Of a DNA stretch of 64,000 nucleotides, positions 8,051-16,368 are shown piece after piece (position 1 is the first letter of the stretch; each line of letters starts with the position of its first letter). The stretch is from assembly GCA_905192745.1 (NCBI GenBank), contig CAJJLZ010000005.1:1-64000 (forward strand), written 5' to 3'. The translations under genes and the position numbers were made by a program. The DNA is from an uncultured Oscillospiraceae bacterium (GTDB taxonomy: Bacteria; Bacillota; Clostridia; Oscillospirales; Acutalibacteraceae). The notes under the pieces are model-generated. The model made no database searches. It saw nothing but the letters and a program-made list of their open reading frames with translations, and was not told the origin of the DNA.

Positions 8051-8880
8051 AAGCCACAGAAACGAGGAACATAAGCCGAAAAAGAGGAAAAATCGCCGCC
8101 GTTTTCCTCGCTCTTTCCCTGTTCGTTTTATCCGGGGCTTCCTTCGGAGCCGCGGCGGAGGCTCCCCCGGCTTTTCTGGACAGCGAGTGGTCGGCGGAAA
8201 CGCCCTATCCGGAGTGGTACGGCGGTCGATATATCGAAAACGGGAAGCTGATCTATGTCCTCACCGCCGGGGAGGAAGAATCCGTGCCGGCCGGATTCCG
8301 GGACAGCCATTCCTGCGTCGTCCGGCCGAATTCCTACAACACGCTCCGGCGGACGCTGGATGCTCTGACGGCCGAATGGATGCCGTCCGCACCGGACGAA
8401 ACCGTGTTCGTGCAGGGCGCGGGCGTGTACGAGATGCAGAACACCGTGAAAGTGGAAATTTTCTGTGAAGACGGCGAAACCGAAGAGGAGACGGCGGAAA
8501 ACAGGGAAAAGGCGGAGGTTATCAAGGCCCGGCTGCTGGAAACCTATGGAGGATTGGCGGAGGTCTCCGTTACCAATGCCCGGATCGTCCCTTTGAGCGG
8601 CGTCGCTCCCCCTGATACAACGAACCGGCTGTATTTTCTGCTCCTTCCGGCTCTGCTCGCCCTGCTGTTCCTGTCCGGCGCGGGCGTGTTTCTGTACCGG
8701 CGCCGGCGTACGGCCCTCGGCGTACGGCGGCCGGCGGAAGGACCGATGGAAACAGTGGGCCGCCGGCCGCCCCGGAGCTTTTCCGAAACGGAAGCGGCGG
8801 TGCGGGAGCGTACCCTTACACCGTCTCCCGCGCTTTTTGACCGGATTCGGAAGGATGCCGAAGCCGGAAAAAAGCCCTGA
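8047..8880 (+). CDS. Secreted-domain membrane protein coupled to the ECF sigma factor
   Basis: A 277-aa protein of unknown family. It has an N-terminal signal peptide (about 15-37), an extracytoplasmic domain (about 38-194) containing two Cys and an acidic segment, one membrane helix (about 195-217), then a basic RRRR stop-transfer and a cytoplasmic tail of about 55 residues. No zinc-binding anti-sigma motif is visible. The four-base overlap with the sigma gene, KGGRS followed directly by this start, argues that it senses an envelope signal and controls that sigma factor through its tail. That is inference from position and topology. It could alternatively be an exported protein whose expression the sigma factor drives. 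Confidence 0.7.
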   Translation: MKATETRNISRKRGKIAAVFLALSLFVLSGASFGAAAEAPPAFLDSEWSAETPYPEWYGGRYIENGKLIYVLTAGEEESVPAGFRDSHSCVVRPNSYNTLRRTLDALTAEWMPSAPDETVFVQGAGVYEMQNTVKVEIFCEDGETEEETAENREKAEVIKARLLETYGGLAEVSVTNARIVPLSGVAPPDTTNRLYFLLLPALLALLFLSGAGVFLYRRRRTALGVRRPAEGPMETVGRRPPRSFSETEAAVRERTLTPSPALFDRIRKDAEAGKKP

Positions 8881-8904
8881 TTCTCGGATTTACCGCATCT
8901 TCCA

Positions 8905-8964
8905 ATTAGAGCGGGTCTCCCGACCGGGATAGTTCCCGGCAGGGGGACCCGCTCTAATTTATTT
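8905..8964. terminator. Bidirectional terminator between sigma unit and pdxR
   Basis: A 13-bp perfect stem (ATTAGAGCGGGTC at 8905-8917 with GACCCGCTCTAAT at 8946-8958) separates two convergent genes. T-rich sequence follows on the + strand; the - strand exit is less T-rich. Confidence 0.85.
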
Positions 8965-10397
8965 TATGTCGTTTCTTCCAATCCCCAGGCGGCGGCCAGG
9001 CGGGCAACCGCTTCTTCGATCTGCTCCGGCGGAAACCCGGCGTAGCCCAGCACCACGCCGCCCATGCCGCCGGGCGGGGGAGCGCCGTCCGGCGTATAGT
9101 AGCCGGAGAGACCGTATACCCGCACGCCGGCCCGCTCGGCCGCCGCCGTGAGCGTTTCTTCGTCCCGCCCCTCCGCCTGAAGGAGAAGATGAAGCCCGGT
9201 CTCCGCCCCCCGGATACGAAGCGCTTTCCCCGGATCGTGCCGGGTCAGCGCTTCCAGCAGACGGTCCCTCTTCGCCTTGTAGCGGTTGCGCATCCGGCTG
9301 AGATGCCGTTCGAAATACCCGTCCTGCAAAAAGCGGCGGAGAACGTGCTGCTCAAAGCTCGGAACGGTGGAGGAGTAAAACAGGAAATCCCGCTGATACA
9401 GGGCGAGAAGCGGCTTCGGCAGCACCATATACCCGATGCGCAGGGAGGGAGCGAGGGTCTTGGCAAAGGTGTTGAAATAAATCACCCGTCCATTCCGGTC
9501 CAGTCCCTGCAAGGCGGGGATCGGCCGCCCGGCGAAGCGGAACTCGCTGTCGTAGTCGTCCTCCAGAATAATCCGCCCCTCCGCCTCCTCCGCCCAGCGG
9601 AGCAGTTCCATCCGCCGCCGTACCGGCATCACCGTCCCGAGCGGGAAGTGATGGGAGGGGGTGACATGGACGACGTCCGCCCCGCTCCGCCGCAGTCCGT
9701 CCACCCGCAGCCCGTCCTCGTCCAGCCGGATCGGGACGACCCGCGCCCCGCCTCCCTCAAAAATCCGGCGGGTTTTGGGATAGCCCGGGTTTTCCACCGC
9801 ATAGCGTTTATCCCTGCCGAGCAGTTGAATAGCCAGCCCCAGCAGGTATTCCGATCCGGCTCCCACCACGATTTGTTCAGGGGAGGCCAGGATGCCGCGG
9901 TAATCCCGCAGATACCGCGCGATTTCGGTCCGCAGTCCGGGGTCCCCCTGCGGATGAACGGCCCGCAGCAGTCCGCGGCTGTCCTCGCACAGAATCTCCC
10001 GGGTCAGCCGCGCCCACACCGAAAAGGGAAAATGGTCGGTATCCACCGCGTTGGTGCGGAAATCGTACCGGGGCGGGGGAGCGGCCTCCCCGGCGGGAAG
10101 CTCCGCCGTCTGCAAAACGGAGGAAAAGGGTGGCGGCGCGGGACGCAGCGGCGCTTCCATCCGCTGAACGTAATAGCCGCTGCGGGGCCGGGCGGTCAGG
10201 TAGCCCTCGGCCGTCAGTTGTTCATAGGCGGTTTCCACCGTGTTCTGGCTGATCTTCAGATGGGCGCAGAGCGCCCGCTTGGAGGGGAGCTTTTCCCCAG
10301 CGGCTAACCGGCCGGTTTCGATTTCTCCCCGGATATAGCGGTAAAGCTGTTCGTACAGCGGCGTTTCCAAACGGCTGTCCAGAGAAACGGTCAGCAT
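8964..10397 (-). CDS. pdxR: PdxR: MocR-family regulator of pyridoxal phosphate synthesis
   Basis: A 477-aa fusion of a GntR-type winged helix (about 1-75, with KLPSKRALCAHLKISQNTVE) and a class I aminotransferase-fold domain (about 110-470) that binds PLP as effector. The PLP lysine region is YFNTFAKTLAPSLRIGYM. MocR proteins of the PdxR group activate pdxST when PLP is low and usually repress their own gene. The gene is divergent from pdxST, and the 139-base gap carries three copies of an AAACTG-type repeat. The start ATG 10397 follows GGGAGGGC. Position beside pdxST makes PdxR much likelier than GabR or TauR. Confidence 0.93.
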   Translation of the reverse strand: MLTVSLDSRLETPLYEQLYRYIRGEIETGRLAAGEKLPSKRALCAHLKISQNTVETAYEQLTAEGYLTARPRSGYYVQRMEAPLRPAPPPFSSVLQTAELPAGEAAPPPRYDFRTNAVDTDHFPFSVWARLTREILCEDSRGLLRAVHPQGDPGLRTEIARYLRDYRGILASPEQIVVGAGSEYLLGLAIQLLGRDKRYAVENPGYPKTRRIFEGGGARVVPIRLDEDGLRVDGLRRSGADVVHVTPSHHFPLGTVMPVRRRMELLRWAEEAEGRIILEDDYDSEFRFAGRPIPALQGLDRNGRVIYFNTFAKTLAPSLRIGYMVLPKPLLALYQRDFLFYSSTVPSFEQHVLRRFLQDGYFERHLSRMRNRYKAKRDRLLEALTRHDPGKALRIRGAETGLHLLLQAEGRDEETLTAAAERAGVRVYGLSGYYTPDGAPPPGGMGGVVLGYAGFPPEQIEEAVARLAAAWGLEETT

Positions 10398-10415
10398 AAA
10401 AAAGCCCTCCCGGTT

Positions 10416-10477
10416 AAACTGACATCATAAAATAGTCGTAAACTGGCTATTTAAATGATGCCAGTTTTTTTTATAAT
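10416..10477. promoter_or_regulatory. PdxR operator array and pdxST promoter
   Basis: Three related sites can be read: AAACTGACATCAT (10416-10428), AAACTGGCTAT (10440-10450) as a direct repeat 24 bases on, and ATGATGCCAGTTT (10455-10467) in inverted orientation. Site 3 forms a 7-bp-arm palindrome with site 2 and a 13-base imperfect one with site 1. A consensus TATAAT lies at 10472-10477, but the matching -35 position (about 10449-10454) is poor and falls between sites 2 and 3. This fits a promoter that needs an activator. Direct repeats are typical of MocR operators. Confidence 0.75.
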
Positions 10478-10536
10478 AAAGCATAAACCGACCGGCCGTC
10501 AAGTCCGGCGCGATCATTTTCAAAGGAGAATGCAGT

Positions 10537-11418
10537 ATGAGCGAACGTTATGAACGGTACGAACTCAATAAAAATCTGGCGCAGATGCTGAAGGGCGGCG
10601 TTATTATGGACGTCACCACCCCCGAACAGGCGAAGATCGCGGAAGCGGCGGGCGCCTGCGCAGTCATGGCGCTGGAGCGTATCCCCGCCGATATCCGCGC
10701 GGCGGGCGGCGTGTCCCGGATGAGCGACCCCAAAATGATTAAGGGCATCCAGCAGGCGGTTTCCATCCCGGTTATGGCGAAGGTGCGGATCGGCCACATT
10801 GCGGAGGCGCAGATTCTGCAGGCTATCGAGATCGATTACATCGACGAGAGCGAGGTGCTCTCCCCGGCCGACGATAAATACCATATCGACAAAACGCGGT
10901 TCGACGTGCCGTTCGTCTGCGGCGCGAAGGATCTGGGCGAAGCGCTCCGCCGGATCGCGGAGGGAGCGTCCATGATCCGTACCAAGGGGGAGCCGGGAAC
11001 CGGCGACGTGGTGCAAGCCGTCCGCCATATGCGGATGATGACCAGCGAGATGCGCCGCCTTCAGTCAATGCGGGAGGATGAGCTGTATCAGGCCGCCAAG
11101 GAGCTGATGGTGCCGGTGGAGCTGGTGCGGTACGTCCATGAGCACGGCAAGCTGCCGGTGGTCAACTTTGCCGCCGGCGGGGTCGCCACCCCGGCCGATG
11201 CGGCGCTGATGATGCAGCTTGGCGCGGAGGGCGTGTTCGTCGGTTCCGGCATCTTCAAGTCGGGCAATCCGGCCAAGCGGGCGGCGGCGATCGTCAAGGC
11301 CGTCACCAATTATAACGACCCGGCGATGCTCGCCGAGTTGTCGGAGGATCTGGGCGAGGCGATGGTCGGCATCAATGAGCAGGAGATCGAACTGCTGATG
11401 GCGGAGCGCGGAAAGTAA
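10537..11418 (+). CDS. pdxS: Pyridoxal 5'-phosphate synthase, lyase subunit PdxS
   Basis: A 293-aa TIM-barrel enzyme that condenses ribose-5-phosphate, glyceraldehyde-3-phosphate and PdxT-derived ammonia into PLP (the DXP-independent B6 pathway). The two catalytic lysines are Lys82 in VMAKVRIGH and Lys150 in IRTKGEPGTG. The opening LAQMLKGGVIMDV and the phosphate site GGVATPADAALMMQLGAEGVFVGSG are conserved. It is transcribed from the PdxR-controlled promoter and followed 36 bases later by pdxT; the two proteins form a 12+12 complex. Confidence 0.98.
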   Translation: MSERYERYELNKNLAQMLKGGVIMDVTTPEQAKIAEAAGACAVMALERIPADIRAAGGVSRMSDPKMIKGIQQAVSIPVMAKVRIGHIAEAQILQAIEIDYIDESEVLSPADDKYHIDKTRFDVPFVCGAKDLGEALRRIAEGASMIRTKGEPGTGDVVQAVRHMRMMTSEMRRLQSMREDELYQAAKELMVPVELVRYVHEHGKLPVVNFAAGGVATPADAALMMQLGAEGVFVGSGIFKSGNPAKRAAAIVKAVTNYNDPAMLAELSEDLGEAMVGINEQEIELLMAERGK

Positions 11419-11454
11419 CCGGAACCAAGGGGCTTTGAAAGGAACGGATATACG

Positions 11455-12021
11455 ATGACCATAGCCATTCTGGCGGTGCAGGGCGCGTTCGCCGAGCACG
11501 CCGCCATGCTGGACCGCCTGTCGGCCGGGCATTTTGAAATTCGGCGGAAAAGCGATCTGGACCGCCCGTTCGACGGGCTGATCCTCCCCGGCGGGGAGAG
11601 CACGGTAATGAACAAGCTGCTCCGGGAGCTGGAGCTGTATGAGCCGCTGAAATCGAAGATTGAGAACGGCCTGCCGGTGTTCGGCACCTGCGCCGGCCTG
11701 ATCCTGCTGGCCGACCGGGTGGAGGGCGGCGTCCCCTGCTTCGGCGGGATGGATATCACCGCCCGGCGGAACGCCTACGGCCGTCAGCTCGGCTCTTTCC
11801 ATACGCAGGAGCGTTTCGGCGGAGAGGACGCCGTGCCGATGGTGTTCATCCGCGCTCCCTATATCGCGCAGGCGGGGCCGGGGGTGGAAATCCTCGCTCG
11901 GACCGGCGGCCGTATCGTCGCCGCCCGGCAGGGGAACCGCCTCGTCACCGCCTTTCATCCCGAGCTGACGGAGGATATCCGGGTACACGCCCGTTTTCTC
12001 GAGATGGCGGCCGCCGGGTAA
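11455..12021 (+). CDS. pdxT: Pyridoxal 5'-phosphate synthase, glutaminase subunit PdxT
   Basis: A 188-aa class I glutamine amidotransferase that releases ammonia from glutamine and channels it to PdxS. The catalytic triad is visible: Cys79 in FGTCAGLIL, His168 and Glu170 in AFHPEL. The PGGEST oxyanion motif is near residue 45. The length is normal. Translation probably starts at ATG 11455, after GAAAGGA. It is the last gene of the pdxST unit, ending at a strong terminator. Confidence 0.98.
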   Translation: MTIAILAVQGAFAEHAAMLDRLSAGHFEIRRKSDLDRPFDGLILPGGESTVMNKLLRELELYEPLKSKIENGLPVFGTCAGLILLADRVEGGVPCFGGMDITARRNAYGRQLGSFHTQERFGGEDAVPMVFIRAPYIAQAGPGVEILARTGGRIVAARQGNRLVTAFHPELTEDIRVHARFLEMAAAG

Positions 12022-12055
12022 AGTGGTAAATGCCCGACGTATATGCTTACTGCAT

Positions 12056-12095
12056 AAAGAAGAGGCTTCCGGTCCTTGCCGGAAGCCTCTTCTTT
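12056..12095. terminator. Bidirectional terminator between pdxT and metH
   Basis: A 17-bp perfect stem (AAAGAAGAGGCTTCCGG with CCGGAAGCCTCTTCTTT) has a six-base loop. The AAA/TTT base lets it work for both convergent units. Confidence 0.92.
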
Positions 12096-12105
12096 ATATG
12101 CCTTT

Positions 12106-14523
12106 TTACTGTCCCAGAATCCGGCGGGCGATGTCCACCGATTCCTTTGCGTCTTTGGAATAATAGTCCGCGCCAATCTTTTCGGCGTATTCCGGAGTAA
12201 GGACCGCGCCGCCCACCATGATCTTGACCGGAACATGGTTTTCATGCAGCAGGGCGATGGTCTTTTCCATGCTCTTGAGGGTGGTGGTCATCAGGGCGCT
12301 GAGTCCCACGATATCCGCCTTGTGGCGAATCGCCGCGTCCACCACCGCCTGATGGTCTACGTCCCGGCCGAGATCGATCACCGTATATCCGTAATTCTCC
12401 AGAAGAACCTTTACAATATTTTTGCCGATGTCGTGGATATCTCCCTTTACCGTGGCCAGCACAATGGTTCCCTTGCTCACCGGCGCGTCGTTCCCGGCCG
12501 CGATTTTCGCCTTAATCACGTCGAACGCCGCCTGCGCCGCCCCCGCCGCCTGAATGAGCTGGGGGAGGAACAGGGTTCCCTTTTCAAACGCGGCGCCGGT
12601 CCGGTCCAGCGCGGGAATCAGTAGGGTGTCCACCACCTCCATCGGGTCGGCGGTTTCCAGCAGCGAGGAGGTGATCCGCGCCGCGTCGGCCTTCAAACCG
12701 TTTTCCACCGCATACGCGAGGTCGTCCGTCCGTTTCGGTTCAGCCGGGGCAGACGACGGCGAGGGGGCGGGAGAGGCGGCGGGGGCGGAAGGGGCCGAAG
12801 CCGTCCCGGCATAGGCGGCAACGAATTCCTGTGCGTTGCGGTCGAGGTTATACAGCAGATGGAAGGCCCGCACCGCGCCGGTCATTGCTGCGATGTTGGG
12901 GTTGATAATGGGCAGATCCAGCCCGTGGGCGAGGGCGAGGGTAAGAAAGGTCTGGTTGACCAGCTCCCGGTTCGGCAGACCGAAGGAGATATTGGATACC
13001 CCCAGCACGGTTTTCAGCCCCAGCCGTTCCTTCACCATCTGCAGGGCCTTCAGCGTTTCTCTGACCGCCTCCTGCTCCGCCGAGGCGGTCAGGGTCAGAC
13101 AGTCGATAAAGACGTTCTCGCGGGGAATGCCGCAGGAGATCGCCCGGCGAAGAATTTTCTGCGCGATGGCGAAGCGCTGTTCCGCCAGGGGAGGGATACC
13201 GTTTTTGTCCAGCGTCAGCCCCACCACGGCGGCCCCGTATTTCCGGACCAGCGGCAGAACGGAGGAAAGGGATTCGTCGTCCCCGTTCACCGAATTGACA
13301 ATTGCCCGCCCATGGTACAGCCGCAGTCCGCGCTCCAGCGCGTCGGGGTCGGAGGAATCGAGCTGGAGCGGCGCGTCGGTCACCCCCTGCAGCGCCTTGA
13401 CGCAGCGGGCCATCATCGCCGGCTCGTCAATTTCGGGCAGGCCGACGTTCACATCGAGAATATCCGCCCCAGCCTCGGTCTGCTGAAGGGCCTGAGTGAG
13501 GATATAATCCACGTCTTCCCGCCGAAGAGCGGCCTGAAACAGCTTCTTTCCGGTCGGATTGATCCGTTCCCCGATGATCCGGGCGCGGTCGATCGGCACC
13601 ACACGGGTGGCGCTGCAGACCGCCGAATTCCGGACCGCCGGACGCGCCGCCGGAGGGGGGAAGCCGTCGATCGCTTCCCGGACAGCGGCGATATAGGCGG
13701 GGGTGGTGCCGCAGCAGCCGCCCAGGATTTTTACACCCTTTCCGGCGAGCGCGGCGGCGGAAGCGGCAAACTGCGCGGGGGAGATATCGTAATCTCCCGT
13801 CGCCGGATCGGGAAGTCCCGCATTCGGCTTGACGATCAGGGGCAGGGAAGACCACTCCAGCAGCTCGTCCACCAGCGGCGCGAGCTCGTCCGGCCCGAGG
13901 GAACAGTTGACGCCGAGCGCGTCCGCTCCCAGTCCTTCCAGCGTCAGCGCCATCGAGGGGATACCGCAGCCGGTGAAGGTGCGGCGGTTTTTTTCAAAGG
14001 TCATGGTGCAGAGCACCGGCAGACTGCTGTGCTCCTTTGCCGCGAGGACGGCGGCCCGCGCCTCTCCGAGGTCGGTCAGGGTCTCCAGCACGATCAAATC
14101 GGCCCCGGCGGCCGTACCGGCCTCCACCTGCTCGCGGAAAATATCCACCGCCTCGTCGAAGGAAAGACTGCCGGTTGGTTCCAGCAGCTGGCCGATCGGA
14201 CCGATGTCCAGCGCGACCAGACAGTCGGTCCCCTCCGCCGCTTTCCGCGCGGCGGCGACCCCGGCGGCGACCACCTCGGCCGCCGTCCGTCCGGAGCCGG
14301 CCAGCTTGTGCCGGTTGGCCCCGAAGGTATTGGCGTAGATCACGTCCGCTCCCGCTTCGATATAAGCGCGATGGATGGCGGTGATCTGGCCGGGATTCTC
14401 CATATTAAGCAGTTCGGGCGTTGCGCCGAGGGGAAGCCCCGCTTTTTGCAGCATGGTTCCCATCGCGCCGTCCAGCAGCACGAACGGTTTATTCAGCAGT
14501 GTGGGAAAGTCCACAAAATTCAC
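12106..14523 (-). CDS. metH: Cobalamin-dependent methionine synthase core, without the reactivation domain
   Basis: An 805-aa protein that transfers a methyl group from methyltetrahydrofolate through cobalamin to homocysteine. Its order is a homocysteine-binding barrel (DGAMGTMLQ at the start; zinc cysteines in VNCSLGP and GGCCGTTP), a pterin-binding domain (GERINPTGKK), an Ala/Pro-rich linker, and a B12 domain with the cobalt-ligand motif DIHDIG and GLSALMTT. E. coli MetH is about 1,227 aa; the C-terminal SAM-binding reactivation domain is absent here. It is supplied by the next gene upstream, whose end overlaps this start by 35 bases. The start ATG 14523 follows AAGGGTG. It is the last gene of a metF-activator-metH operon. 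Confidence 0.95.
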   Translation of the reverse strand: MNFVDFPTLLNKPFVLLDGAMGTMLQKAGLPLGATPELLNMENPGQITAIHRAYIEAGADVIYANTFGANRHKLAGSGRTAAEVVAAGVAAARKAAEGTDCLVALDIGPIGQLLEPTGSLSFDEAVDIFREQVEAGTAAGADLIVLETLTDLGEARAAVLAAKEHSSLPVLCTMTFEKNRRTFTGCGIPSMALTLEGLGADALGVNCSLGPDELAPLVDELLEWSSLPLIVKPNAGLPDPATGDYDISPAQFAASAAALAGKGVKILGGCCGTTPAYIAAVREAIDGFPPPAARPAVRNSAVCSATRVVPIDRARIIGERINPTGKKLFQAALRREDVDYILTQALQQTEAGADILDVNVGLPEIDEPAMMARCVKALQGVTDAPLQLDSSDPDALERGLRLYHGRAIVNSVNGDDESLSSVLPLVRKYGAAVVGLTLDKNGIPPLAEQRFAIAQKILRRAISCGIPRENVFIDCLTLTASAEQEAVRETLKALQMVKERLGLKTVLGVSNISFGLPNRELVNQTFLTLALAHGLDLPIINPNIAAMTGAVRAFHLLYNLDRNAQEFVAAYAGTASAPSAPAASPAPSPSSAPAEPKRTDDLAYAVENGLKADAARITSSLLETADPMEVVDTLLIPALDRTGAAFEKGTLFLPQLIQAAGAAQAAFDVIKAKIAAGNDAPVSKGTIVLATVKGDIHDIGKNIVKVLLENYGYTVIDLGRDVDHQAVVDAAIRHKADIVGLSALMTTTLKSMEKTIALLHENHVPVKIMVGGAVLTPEYAEKIGADYYSKDAKESVDIARRILGQ

Positions 14524-15256
14524 CCTTTCTTCGGAAAGCGCAGTTGCCGCGCAGAGAACAGCGGGCGCATCCGGTCCGCGGATCGGATGGCGCCGCGTCG
14601 GTTACCCCGAAAACGGCGGTTACCGATTTCCGGGGGGTCAGGATATCGCTGTCGGTGACGCAAAGCCCGATTTTCCGGGGCGCGTCCAGCGCGGCAAGAA
14701 AAGCCGCCTGAATGGAAAGCGGCAGATCTCCGTAGCCCGGGCTGAAGCGGGTGGTGAAGCCGGCCGGACGGCCTTCCTCCCCAAACAGCGGCTTTACCTG
14801 CCGTTCCACTTCATCACAGAGCTGCTCGACCAGCGTGGTCGCGCAGCAGTCCATTACCAGCCCCGCGGTTACGTCCTGCACCTGCCTGCGCCGAATCAGC
14901 GCGTCCGCCTGCATGGACAGGGTGGCGCAGAGAAGCACGGCGGTATGACAGCCCGCCAGATGGGCGGCAATGTCCTCCCCCGGAAGGGCGAGGCTGCAGC
15001 CGTCCAACGTCAGAGCGCCGGACTCTTCCGAAAAGGCGGATGACTTTACAAGCGGAAAGGCGGCGTACACCGCCCGGGGACGGACTTCTTTGGTTAGTTC
15101 GTCAATACAGCGGTCCACCAGCGCGTCGGTGGCCGGATTGGGCGCGGTTCCCCCATAGCCGAGATACCGCAGCACCTCCGGCTTATCAATGGGGGGAAGA
15201 GAGGAACCGGACGGCTGAAAAACCACCGGCGCGAGATAAGGAGTCATGGGAATCAC
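14489..15256 (-). CDS. Stand-alone methionine synthase reactivation-domain protein
   Basis: A 255-aa protein matching the MetH activation domain, which reductively methylates oxidised cob(II)alamin using SAM. The signature runs RFSPGYGDLPL, then IGLCVTDSDILTPRKSVT, the SAM-binding core. A C-terminal Cys cluster (CARCSLRGNC then FCG) is an extra often seen in clostridial forms and could bind metal or help electron delivery; that is inference. GTG 15256 is preferred because GAGGAGG lies six bases upstream; ATG 15247 is the alternative. It overlaps metH by 35 bases, so the two parts of the enzyme are made together. Confidence 0.9.
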   Translation of the reverse strand: MIPMTPYLAPVVFQPSGSSLPPIDKPEVLRYLGYGGTAPNPATDALVDRCIDELTKEVRPRAVYAAFPLVKSSAFSEESGALTLDGCSLALPGEDIAAHLAGCHTAVLLCATLSMQADALIRRRQVQDVTAGLVMDCCATTLVEQLCDEVERQVKPLFGEEGRPAGFTTRFSPGYGDLPLSIQAAFLAALDAPRKIGLCVTDSDILTPRKSVTAVFGVTDAAPSDPRTGCARCSLRGNCAFRRKGEFCGLSHTAE

Positions 15257-15280
15257 AGGCAGCCTCCTCGTCCAAAAGCC

Positions 15281-16147
15281 TCAGTCAAACAGAGAGGCGA
15301 CGCTTTCGGTGATCCGGCGCGCCACCATAGGGTTGTTCATTGTGTAAAGATGAATGCCTTGCACCCCGTTGGAGACCAGATCCACAATCTGATCGATGGC
15401 ATAAGCGATGCCCGCATCCCGCAGCGCCTCCGGTTTGTTTTCGTACCGGCTCATAATCTTGGAGAATTTCGCCGGAAGGCTGGCGCCGCACATCGACACC
15501 ATCCGCTCGATCTGCTTTTTATTCACTACCGGCATAATACCGGCTTCAATCGGCTGGGTGATGCCCGCGATCCGCGCCCGTTCGAGAAACGCATAGAAGG
15601 CGGCGTTGTCGAAGAAAAGCTGGGAAACCAGATGCTCCGCCCCGGCGTCCGCTTTCCTTTTCAGGTTGAGCACATCCTCCACCAGAGAATCGCATTCAAT
15701 GTGTCCCTCGGGATAACAGGCGGCCGAAAGATGAAATTCCGGATCCTGCTCCCGGATGAAAGCGATCAGGTCGCTGGCGTGCCGAAAATCCGTCTTGGGC
15801 GGATGATCGGGGGAAAAATCCCCCCGCAGGGCGAGTATGCTGCGGATATTCCGCTCTTTCAGCCGCGCAAGGTTCTGCAGAATTTCCTCTTTGGTGCTGC
15901 TGACGCAGGTAAGGTGGGCGAGAGGCTCGATATGATAGGTGTTCTGAATGATCGACGCGATTTCACAGGTGGATTGGTCGGCGACGTTGCCGCCCGCCCC
16001 ATAGGTCACGCTGATAAAGTCCGGACGCAGGTTTTTGAGCTGGTCCAGCGTGCTGTAGATCGTATCGATGGAACTGGTGCGCTTTGGGGGAAACACCTCA
16101 AAGGAGAACACCGTCGATTTTTTCTGAAAAAGTTCAGCAATGGCCAT
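15281..16147 (-). CDS. metF: 5,10-methylenetetrahydrofolate reductase
   Basis: A 288-aa flavoprotein TIM barrel that reduces methylene-THF to methyl-THF, the methyl donor for MetH. Conserved elements are FSFEVFPPK with the catalytic Glu, DFISVTYGAGG, HLTC, and ILALRGDFS. The length matches bacterial MetF. It is the first gene of the operon, 24 bases ahead of the activator gene, so methyl-THF production, methyl transfer and cobalamin repair are expressed together. Confidence 0.95.
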   Translation of the reverse strand: MAIAELFQKKSTVFSFEVFPPKRTSSIDTIYSTLDQLKNLRPDFISVTYGAGGNVADQSTCEIASIIQNTYHIEPLAHLTCVSSTKEEILQNLARLKERNIRSILALRGDFSPDHPPKTDFRHASDLIAFIREQDPEFHLSAACYPEGHIECDSLVEDVLNLKRKADAGAEHLVSQLFFDNAAFYAFLERARIAGITQPIEAGIMPVVNKKQIERMVSMCGASLPAKFSKIMSRYENKPEALRDAGIAYAIDQIVDLVSNGVQGIHLYTMNNPMVARRITESVASLFD

Positions 16148-16205
16148 GTAATCAGATCCTTTCGACAGAGCGGATGTCCTGAAGGAAATTCAGGGGGCGT
16201 TTCCT

Positions 16206-16235
16206 ATCATACACGAAAATTTCCGGAAATGCAAA
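16206..16235 (-). promoter_or_regulatory. Promoter of the metF-activator-metH operon
   Basis: On the - strand, TTTGCA (16235-16230) and TATGAT (16211-16206) are 18 bases apart. The leader to metF is about 55 bases, too short for a SAM riboswitch, and none was recognised. Confidence 0.6.
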
Positions 16236-16272
16236 CCGAAGGAAGCGGATGAAAGGAACCAATCGGCAGAGA

Positions 16273-16301
16273 AAAAAGGAACGGCCCGTTTATGCCGTCC
16301 C
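16273..16301 (-). terminator. Terminator of the anchored sigma-factor gene
   Basis: On the - strand GGGACGGC pairs with GCCGTTCC (one wobble) and is followed by TTTTTTC. Confidence 0.8.
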
Positions 16302-16368
16302 TTCGAAAAATTTTCGGTATATTTGCAATGGCTGTCCCGTTCCGTCCGCTTTCCGGACCGGGCGCTTT

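Noticed and set aside
16148..16250. SAM riboswitch before metF
   Set aside because: The leader is about 55 bases and shows none of the conserved S-box sequence or a terminator.
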